Shown here: piece after piece, positions 57,201 through 64,000 of the stretch
Numbering within the stretch: the first letter of the stretch is position 1
Layout: the number at the start of each line of letters is the position of its first letter
Source of the DNA: Eurosta solidaginis
Lineage: Eukaryota; Arthropoda; Insecta; Diptera; Tephritidae
Length of the DNA: 64,000 nt
Direction of reading: 5' to 3'
Assembly (NCBI RefSeq): GCF_040869045.1
Contig: NC_090320.1
Location: 117,561,112 to 117,625,111, forward strand
Position numbers and translations under genes: made by a program
Notes under the pieces: model-generated
What the model saw: the letters and a program-made list of their open reading frames with translations, nothing else
What the model was told of the DNA's origin: nothing
Databases searched by the model: none

Positions 57201-57616
57201 TCATAATTTTTACCTAGACAACTCGCGCCAGCACCTGAATCCAGCAAGGCTACGACATCCCTATCCCCGATCTTTGTCTGCGCAAAGAAACGGTTGTCGC
57301 CTTTCATGGTGACAATTGTCGCTACTATTTTATTAATAAGTCTTCTCATATTTTTTCTCTTTGATCGCATCTTCATTATCTTTTTAAAATTTCTATTTCT
57401 TTTCTTAGCGAGAAAGTCTTCGCAAAAAATTCTTTGTCTAGCTGCTTCGTATTGCAGCTTCCTTTGATGTAGACTTTTTGGCTCGGCTTTCCCTACACCT
57501 AACTTGACTCTACACGCATTGTCGTCCGCCCTTTCTAAAATTCTGAAGCTGGGTTGGTCTCCGGGTAGTCTGTTCCCTGGCGAGATTTCCCGGCAATCTC
57601 CGCCAGTTGGGAGTTT
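54227..57616 (-). CDS. pol: Element D Pol polyprotein, open frame
   Basis: The stop is at 54227 and the frame is open upstream to about 57616, overlapping gag by about 80 bases in the -1 frame. The first ATG (57376) lies after the overlap, so -1 frameshift expression is likely, although no canonical heptamer is seen. The protease motif ALLDSGAGASCLG is at residue 43-55 from that ATG. RT has YPLPNIDGII and YLDDLLV, RNase H has QCDASTDGVGGVLF, and ITDHASLKWLMNQKD follows. Integrase has a zinc finger (HGSPSAGHGGIHKTL ... CEVCKGNK) and a DDE core (FIDFMGPYP, HSDNGKQFVSD, PQGNAAERVNRS). It ends KKVGVYHAKDIFVA. All key residues are present and there is no internal stop over 1,049 codons. Confidence 0.93.
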   Translation of the reverse strand, partial: KLPTGGDCREISPGNRLPGDQPSFRILERADDNACRVKLGVGKAEPKSLHQRKLQYEAARQRIFCEDFLAKKRNRNFKKIMKMRSKRKNMRRLINKIVATIVTMKGDNRFFAQTKIGDRDVVALLDSGAGASCLGKNYEKLIEGREDGIIPLANQNIRTANGGETPVVGAITLSVFWDGIYKDLEFLIVPGLQKQVYLGVDFWQAFDLQVVIRRVLSHPTRTGVAELVPADGDLSFEAVQHVLTREQSVALEKVKAQFPSFAVLGLGKTNVEEHVIEVTNENLPVKQRHYPISPAIQKLVFEELDRMLGLGVIEESNSSWSSPVSLVIKGEKKRLCLDARKINERTIKDAYPLPNIDGIISRLQNTRFISAIDLKDAFWQIPLEKKSREKTAFTVPGRPLNQYTVMPFGLCNAAQRMCRLMDKVIPASLRDSVFVYLDDLLVCSVDFSSHLYLLEKVARCLREANLTINVEKSKFCFKEVRYLGYVVGDGCIRTDANKVAAVRDFPEPKTPKQLRRFLGMSGWYRRFIQDYATIAAPLHDCLTKDKIKKFAMTDKARESFERLKQSLISAPVLVHPDFNRRFYIQCDASTDGVGGVLFQLDDENNERPIAYISARLNKAQRNYSITELECYVAVISVKRFRPYVEGLPFTIITDHASLKWLMNQKDLSGRLARWSLKLQAYDFEIEHRKGALNVVPDTLSRAHMDEIKLSDRLMDIALDSPYFKTEEYDELKKTVTGNQDRLPELCVSDGYVYRRTQFNRGDDLQQDQAWKLWVPSELRAGLVEASHGSPSAGHGGIHKTLARIREKYYWPGMVTEVQNYVRECEVCKGNKTQNSFHKPPMGKRHVTERPFQRLFIDFMGPYPRTSDGNAYVFVCLDHFSKFVFLKPMRKATSVDVIKFLEKEVFHIFGVPEYIHSDNGKQFVSDVFAQFLEKYGTRHIRTAFYSPQGNAAERVNRSVLQIVRSFIKENQKSWDRCISDAAFALRSAIHTSINCSPYYATFGLPMMQHGTSYEVCRKLGTVKNTDLQIEARADRLQGIRDSIMKELKLAHERSQKVYNTRSKDVKFRIGQVVYRRNFKQSSQINNYNDKLAPKQVKCVVLKAIGNSMYELGDTSGKKVGVYHAKDIFVA

Positions 57617-59256
57617 CCCTTACCCGCTTTGTAAACACAAAAAGACATATCACCCCCACACGCAAAACATATCATATCATGAAAGGACGATTTACAACGA
57701 TTATCTCTCTTCAATTCGGACGGATTCTTGATAAAAAAATCGACAGGCATTCCACACGAAAAACATAACATGAGGTGAAAGGGGGACGCACAAAACGAAT
57801 TGGTGGCGGGCTTAGAGTTGCTCAAAGGTTGGTGTTGGTTCGTAGCTCCCGGTACTGGGCGATATGGTTGTTGGTTTGGCCCTCTCGGTTTGGCCGGATT
57901 CGTGATCGCCTCCACGGGTTGCCTATTGATCCCCTCATCCCCAGGTTTCACTTCGGGATATTCTAATTCGTTGACCGGTTTGGGACGGGTTCGGTTCTCC
58001 TTTATGAGCCGCTCTGCCCTCTTACACTCAGCCTTCAGCTCCGCCAACGTGTCAATCTTTGATGCGAAGGTTAAGTTCGCAAGGTAGGGTTTCAGGTTGC
58101 CCCTAATGATCCCCACTAGCTCCTTCTCCTGGATCTTTTTCCGCAGGCGGAATGTCAGGTTATGGACCTCACCGTAGAACTCGTCGAACCCTTCTTGTGG
58201 CTGTTGTTTGCGCTCCATAATTTCTCTTATAATCTCGTAATCGGACTCCGCAGTCTTGAAGTGGGCTAGCAGTTCTGCTTTGAGCTCAAAATACCCGAAC
58301 TCGGGTTCGTCGGCGTGATCTTCAAGAACTTGCCAGTACCACTTCAAGGCAGAGCCCGTTACGAGGCAATGGAAATCGGTGAAGAGCTGAAAGGGGGATA
58401 TGTTGTGTTGTTGCCTCAACTTTTCAATCCTAAAAATGAAGCTCTCCACCGTTATTCCCTTAGTCGTCCCGTCAAACTTCACATGCCACTTATCCAGGTC
58501 CAACTTCTTCCACCTCGGTGGGTCCTGGGTGTTCCTATCGCTACCTGAAACCCCCCCTGCTGCACCTGGACTGACACGCTGGTTGGCTGTGCCATTTCTC
58601 GCATCCCTAGGCTCGGGTGTAGACGCGCGCTCAGCCCGGTGCCCTAACGGTTGTGCCGAGTTCTCCATATCAGCGACGCGGTTGCTGAGGTTCGACACGT
58701 TATCCCGGATATGACGGACCTCGTTCATGTATTGTGCCATCACCTGGTTTTGCTGTGCCATCATCGCCATCATCTGGCCTAACTGTTCGATGCTGGCGGC
58801 TGTGGAACTAGGTCCGCTTCTCCGGGGTTCCGCTGCCCCAGCACCCGCGTTCGCTGGTGGCTCAATCCTCCTAGGGCCTTCCCCCCCAACAGCACCTGGC
58901 TCCTCCGTATCCGTCATCTCAAATAGTTGGTCTATTTTCCTGGAAAAACTCGAACACTTTTCCTCCTCGCTGAAATAGAAACTGTCTGATCTCCTAATCG
59001 TAACCGGACGTATCACCTCCTCCCGACTAGTCGACCTAAAAACCCGCGAAGTGCACCTGTTAAAAAAGTCTGTTGGCAAAAAATCTACGGGATGGGGTAC
59101 GCCCGTGTCGATCTGCGTAAAGATTGATCCGACTACCTGGTTCTGCAGCGCTCTGCTCACACTCCTTGTGACCCTCTGGTTCTTGTTGAATAACCCCAAT
59201 CCACCAGCAACTCGTTCCGGTGCGTCCTCCTTCTCCATACACGACAACACTCGCAA
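57535..59256 (-). CDS. gag: Element D Gag, intact, with two unusual zinc-binding-like repeats
   Basis: 573 codons, open. The start is uncertain: the ATG at 59256, the ATG of MEKEDAPE near 59238 or that of MTDTEEPGAV near 58918 are possible. A proline- and serine-rich N-terminal part and a short helix with MMAMMAQQNQVMAQYMNEV lead to the capsid-like domain (KWHVKFDGTTKGITVESFIF near 58500; VTGSALKWYWQVLE near 58350; YEIIREIMERKQQPQEGFDE near 58230). It is related to Gag of A and B. No classical CX2CX4HX4C knuckle exists. Residues 489-501 (CASPFHLMLCFSC) and 521-533 (CKSSFHDMICFAC) are instead CX4HX3CX2C repeats. Confidence 0.88.
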   Translation of the reverse strand: MRVLSCMEKEDAPERVAGGLGLFNKNQRVTRSVSRALQNQVVGSIFTQIDTGVPHPVDFLPTDFFNRCTSRVFRSTSREEVIRPVTIRRSDSFYFSEEEKCSSFSRKIDQLFEMTDTEEPGAVGGEGPRRIEPPANAGAGAAEPRRSGPSSTAASIEQLGQMMAMMAQQNQVMAQYMNEVRHIRDNVSNLSNRVADMENSAQPLGHRAERASTPEPRDARNGTANQRVSPGAAGGVSGSDRNTQDPPRWKKLDLDKWHVKFDGTTKGITVESFIFRIEKLRQQHNISPFQLFTDFHCLVTGSALKWYWQVLEDHADEPEFGYFELKAELLAHFKTAESDYEIIREIMERKQQPQEGFDEFYGEVHNLTFRLRKKIQEKELVGIIRGNLKPYLANLTFASKIDTLAELKAECKRAERLIKENRTRPKPVNELEYPEVKPGDEGINRQPVEAITNPAKPRGPNQQPYRPVPGATNQHQPLSNSKPATNSFCASPFHLMLCFSCGMPVDFFIKNPSELKRDNRCKSSFHDMICFACGGDMSFCVYKAGKGNSQLAEIAGKSRQGTDYPETNPASEF

Positions 59257-61020
59257 AGGAAAGGAAAACTTTTTTTTTTTGTCCTATGGGGATTAAGTCG
59301 CCAAACAGATTTACCCTAGCTTTATGTATCCTCAGAACGAAAGAGGAAGGGTTGAGGTCAACCCAACCAGAACAACTACTGAAGCGGAGAAGAACAAACG
59401 TAATAGATATTTATTTAAACTGCAGGTTATTGCAAAAAAATTAAAAATTTCAAAAATTCAACAATTAGGCAGGTAAACCAAAAACGTGAATACCAAGAAA
59501 AACGTTATGACAAAAGAAATATCAAACCTAACAAAAAATAAGCCTACTGAGGGTTAGCCTAAAAATTCAACACCCAAGATATGGCGAATCTAAGGCAGTA
59601 TATAAAAAAAAAAACAACACGACGGAGTATGTAAAGACCGAACTCCGTATGTCGGTAAGAAAATTTCAAACTTCCAAAAGAAGGTATAAAACTCAAAAAT
59701 AAAATAAAATAAACTAATAAGAATTCAACTACGACTTCAAACTTCCAAATTAATTCGGAACGTAAACTCAAGGGAAAAATTTGTCCCAAAAAGACCGAAG
59801 GAAATAAAGTAAAAAAAAATAAGAAAATGAAAATAAATGATTAACTTAAAATCTAAAAAAATTCCAGAATTCATAAGATGATTTCAAATAATCTAAATAT
59901 TCAAAAAAAAAAAAACAAATCCTAATATCAACAAGATGAAAGGATAACGTTAAAAATAGTATGTAAGTATATATGCATGTATGGGTAAGTATGCAAGTAA
60001 ATATATGTATGTATATAATAAAACGAACGACAAGAAATATCCAACAATTTAAATTGGTATTTCAAAAAATAAAAAAGTTAAAAATTCTCACCAAGAACTA
60101 ATAAAATAATAACTCAACCGCTCAGGGCTAGGTAATAAATAAAAAATTCAGAAAAAAATCTAAACATTCCAAAGATGATTGCTTAAGAAAAAGATTAAAA
60201 ATGGGTAGACATATGTGTATGTATACGCTTGGGTTTAAGGCCAACGTAACGTGGAATTAAAAGTAATACTACGTATATAAGTACATATGATTTTACTTCA
60301 ATTCGATTTTCTTTGCTTATATATATATTTTTTTTTTTTGTTGTAGTTGTAACTTGTACAAAGTTTCTATGCAATTTCAATAAAGAATGAATATATATTA
60401 AAATACATGGTGTGTGCTGGTGTTGCACCTCAGCAAGGTCATAATGGATGTGAGCTGTCCGTCCGTAATTTGTCTAAGTCCAAGTCAGCTACGTCTCCCC
60501 TACAGGTCATGTCAGTCGAGTATGGCACATCAAGTCGAGAGTCCTTGGCCTTAAGCTTGGCTGCCATACTCTGTTGGATTGTCTGTGGCGCAGGCGCACT
60601 GTAAACCTCACGTGCAAACCGTGCTGGACTATTTGCACGGTAGCTTGACCAGTGGCCTGCAACCGAAAACGTCTACCTCCTATCATACTAGCTTTACCGT
60701 AGGATCCCACTTACGCAAGCGTTGCAGCTCCTATAAGGAACTTCTACGGTAAGCTGAGTATCCCCCCTCGTATTGGTTGTAGTGGCACAAATCGCATCGG
60801 AATTGTCCAAGCGATGCTGCTGCTACAACGGTCGCCTGTCCTGTCATAGAAATAAAGAAGGGTGTGAAAGAAATGATATAAGGAAGAATTACAGAAACGC
60901 TAAATGGAATAGAGGATTGAAGGATATGAAGGACGTAAAAAAAAACGGGAATGGCAAGAGTTAAAAACTAAAACTAAGATTAAAAATGGGAAAAATGAAA
61001 CGAAAACACACTGGGCTATA
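59257..61020 (-). other. Element D leader, long and non-coding
   Basis: 1.76 kb between PBS and gag. AT-rich from 59400 to 60400, with a T-run (about 60329-60340) and an aataaag word on plus near 60379. 60400-60780 is more GC-balanced. No protein family was recognised. Leaders of this length often hold packaging or translation-start signals, but nothing specific can be shown here. Confidence 0.6.
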
Positions 61021-61033
61021 ACGTTGGGCGCCA
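61021..61033 (-). promoter_or_regulatory. Element D primer binding site, tRNA-Lys type
   Basis: On the minus strand TGGCGCCCAACGT starts one base after the LTR end CA (61035). It equals the first 13 bases of the well-known Lys-type primer site; after that it departs (TATAGCCC). Confidence 0.85.
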
Positions 61034-61034
61034 T

Positions 61035-64000
61035 TGTTGTATAACTGGCTGCTGGGGTAAGGCGGAGGTGGCACTTGGCATGCTGGCAAGCCCCTGCTAG
61101 CTCGTCGGGTGGGGTGAGTTTTTGCTCACCCGCCTTACCTACAGGTATACAAACAAGAGAGAGGTTCATGCCTGAAATCTATGTAAAGAAAAGGAAAGCT
61201 GGAAGAAAAGGTCTGTCCGTGTCAGGTGGAGTCATCCCTCCCCTTCTGCGTAAAACCTTGACGCAGCCTTGGGCGTTGCACTGACTCCGGCACTTTAGCA
61301 ACGCCCCCTTAGCCTGACATGTGTCCGTCCGTTAATGTCCCATGTCCCTAGCCTGTCTAGTCTGTCACCGTCGCCTCACATTCACGTCGCCTTTTTTTTG
61401 TTGCACTCGTGCAACACCCACACCAAGTGTCTTAGCCTGACATTTTTTTTTAGGGTAAGCTCAACCCATGAACTAATAAATATGATACGTTTGGATTCCT
61501 TTGTAAAACGTTATAAAAAAACTCTTTATTAAATATATATCCTAAAATTAATGATCAAAAAACTTCAAAAAAATTCAAAAAAACTTCACTTATGTAGAAT
61601 TTTCCTTAAGGCTAATTAGTTGGAACTAACTCTATCTAAGATACGTATATTCGTAAGTAAGAATAATAAAGATGGGGATAGAAGTGGCTAAAAGGAAGAT
61701 AATAGGGAAAAGGAAGTTTACTTTTGGGTTTATTTAATGGAAAGATTGTGGATAAAAAAACTTAACAAAAACCCACGGAAGACCCAAACGTGCAAAAAAA
61801 CTTTAAATTGAAAACTATTGAATAAAAATGAAAAGGATTTTACGTAAAAAGGAAAATTGGACCGTGCACCAAAAACTTAACTTGAAAATTACCGAATAAA
61901 AATGTGAAACTTTAGCGTACAAAAATAAAAAATTGAAAACGACTAAGTGCTAATAATGCTGTCGTTATCGGGCCGCCACTGTATCCCAATAACTCCTTAG
62001 CCTTTGCTGGCTTCCAGCAGGTTTGTTTACAATTTGATATATATACGTATGTTTGTATTTAAACTATTTGTGTAGGTAGTTAATAACTTATAAGTCTAGC
62101 ACTTACCGATCAATCCCGCGACGGAGGCGCCTGCGTCGAAGAGAGAGCGTGGCTGTAAAGAACGTACATATACATACACCTACAAACCTATGCTGGAACG
62201 TCGATCGGTGGAAGAGGTGACAATGAAAGATAACAAATTTATTCGGGCATGCGGTTGCGGCCCGGATCAAAGAATTTATGCGCTTTAGAGTGAAGGATGA
62301 TGATTCAAAACAAAGTTACAAAATAAATAAATAAATAAAAAAAATATTAAATAATAAAAATAAAAACTGCAAAATTTAATAGTGCGACAGCCTAATATAA
62401 ATGAAATCGGAAATTTACCAAATATGTGAAAAAAATTAAAGTGAGGGTAAACTATAAAATCTAATAGCCTTGCAAAAAATATAAGCGCAAAAAGAAAATG
62501 TAAAGCAAAAGCTCGAAGTAAAAAATAACAGAAGAATGCGCTAATTAGAATCAACAAAAGGCAACGCGTACAAAAAGGCAAAGAGATAAAAGTGTTAGGA
62601 AGGTGGAATCGAAATTGTAATATTTAAATTAAATGCAAAAAAAGGTGAACGGAAAAAGTGACAAACTCATGTAGAAACAGAATGCTTAAAAATTAGGTAT
62701 TTTAGAGGGACGGCGGGACATGAGAAAAAAGGTTAAATGTGCGAATGTGTGGGTGTGGACAAAAAGTTAAGGAAATAATAGGTAGGTGAGTAACAAGTGG
62801 AATTTTGAAAGGATAGAGAAAAATGAGAAGAAGTAAGAAACCGGAATGAATATGAAGGTAGAAATGCTTACAATTATAAAGTTAGTAAAATTTCAAAAAA
62901 ATGAATTCATCGAAAAATAGGAAAAAACTCACACGCAAATCGAAAAACTAGAGTTGGGTTAAATTAAACCTTAACAAAAATAAACTAAAAATTCAAATTA
63001 AACAATATCGTAATAAACTAAAAATTAACCAAAAAAATAATGATCCCTAATGAGTTCCCCTTTTTAGGCTCTCTCCTTGACTGCTTTTCTCCTCCACTTA
63101 GTGATTGTATCTGCAGCTCCAATAATGATCGCGGTGCCAGGACAGGAGCGCTCAGATGCCCCTTTACTCCCTTGACGTCTGGCCTGGCACCGTCTGTATG
63201 CTTCCCTTTCCTCTATACGAAATACTACCCCGCTTTTGTATGTTTCGGACTGTATTTGTGGCTGGTGTGGCAAGTTCCTTTAGCTTAAATACTACCCCGC
63301 TTTATTTTTGCGTTTGTGGCTGGTGATGGTGGACAGTTTAAATTTTTTGCACAGCAATCTAGATGTGTAGAGGGGAAGAATATTAGGGACTGGGGTCATG
63401 GCGGCAGAGGAAGACACATTAGGGTGCATGTGACCTTATTTTATTTAGTGACTTTTATCTACTTATTTCATTTTACCTATTTATGTCATTTTATTCATTC
63501 ATTTGGTTTTATTAATTTTACTTGATTTTATCCAATAGATTTTTATTAAATATCTGGCTTTATTTATTTATGTATGTAATTTTAGTTATTTTAATTAGTT
63601 TTATATGTAATTTTGTTTTATAATTTTATTTTATTTATTTTAATTTTATTTTATTTTTAACTTTCATTATTTTATCAAATTTTTTTTTTTTTTACTTAAT
63701 TTTATCTTTGTATATAATTTCATTTATTTCACTAAATTTTATTGATTGTAGGTATGTAATTTTATTCAACTTAATTTTCACCTTTAACATTTTTTTATTT
63801 GAATTTATTTTCACTATTAGTCCACATGCACCATGGACTGGGAGAAAGGGGTTTCACTGGACTCACCTGGGGCTGTTGTCAAGCAGAGTATGGGATCCCG
63901 GCTCTTCCTTGGGATTCCGCTAAATTACCCGTTATCACGGTTTTATGAAAAAAAAATCGCGAACTTTTTTTCTTCGCAAAAAATATATATATAATTAAAA
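61035..64000 (-). repeat. Element D 5' LTR, cut by window end
   Basis: Direct repeat of 50330-53299, about 99.6% identical by eye. Differences include a 4-base indel near 61425, a C/T near 62004, small A-run changes near 62640, and a shorter T-run near 63680. The outer 80-90 bases should lie past 64000. Confidence 0.9.

Larger units (their letters stand above)
50330..64000 (-). mobile_element. Young Ty3/gypsy retrotransposon D with giant LTRs, intact gag and pol
   Basis: Minus-strand order is 5' LTR (61035 past the window end), PBS, 1.8-kb leader, gag, pol, polypurine tract, and 3' LTR (50330 to about 53382). It is inserted in the integrase gene of element C. The LTR copies 50330-53299 and 61035-64000 differ at about ten places. 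Both large ORFs are open. The right end of the element and its target duplication are outside the window. Confidence 0.93.

Noticed and set aside
1..64000. CRISPR arrays, rRNA or tRNA genes, bacterial operons
   Set aside because: No regularly spaced short repeats with unique spacers, no rRNA core or tRNA cloverleaf recognised; content is eukaryotic.

Overview
This window is insect DNA, most likely from a higher fly and probably a tephritid-type fruit fly. It is almost entirely layered transposable elements, with fragments of host genes between them. The basis is retroelement types typical of Diptera (Jockey, LOA, RTE, BEL/Pao, Ty3/gypsy, Helitron), very AT-rich spacers, and broken fly-like gene pieces (nucleoporin, Dbf4/chiffon, ribosome-receptor-like). 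I see no intact single-copy host gene, no rRNA or tRNA gene and no CRISPR array. Pericentromeric or Y-like heterochromatin would look like this, but that is inference.

Left third (1-24.6 kb). A stub of a gypsy element (1-187) abuts a Jockey LINE with a textbook 5' inversion (188-2278). A second Jockey 3' end (4240-7864) is split by a Helitron with exact A/T insertion borders (4619-7672). The Helitron is itself interrupted by a MITE with long inverted ends (5899-6251). Next comes a broken LOA-type LINE with RNase H (about 8640-12945). An LTR plus primer-binding-site remnant follows (13013-13386), then a complete gypsy element G1 (13844-20317, 4-bp TSD, intact pol, broken gag) and a decayed BEL/Pao pol (20700-24423).

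Middle (25.9-50.3 kb). Two broken host-gene copies (RRBP1/kinectin-like, minus; Nup154-like, plus) precede a tandem minus-strand array of one gypsy family. Along the minus strand the array reads internal C, long unit X, internal B, long unit X, internal A. X is about 3.3 kb with TG...CA ends and sits between internal regions, so it behaves as an LTR (or LTR plus leader). It carries same-strand sequence resembling the Dbf4/chiffon N-motif and an N-terminal exon resembling Hyls1. One X copy has taken an RTE LINE, and a 2,289-bp segment across that junction was then duplicated in tandem. A Jockey/CR1-type LINE sits in the integrase of B.

Right (50.3-64 kb). A young gypsy element D on the minus strand has inserted into C. 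It has at least 2.97-kb LTRs that are about 99.6% identical, a 13-nt Lys-type primer-binding site, an intact 573-codon gag ORF and an intact pol frame in -1 phase. Its Gag carries two unusual CX4HX3CX2C motifs. The 5' LTR of D runs off the window.

Relative ages can be read from the nesting: Jockey before Helitron before MITE; the A/B/C array before the RTE and the other LINE; D inserted into C. D and G1 are the most recent arrivals by LTR identity.
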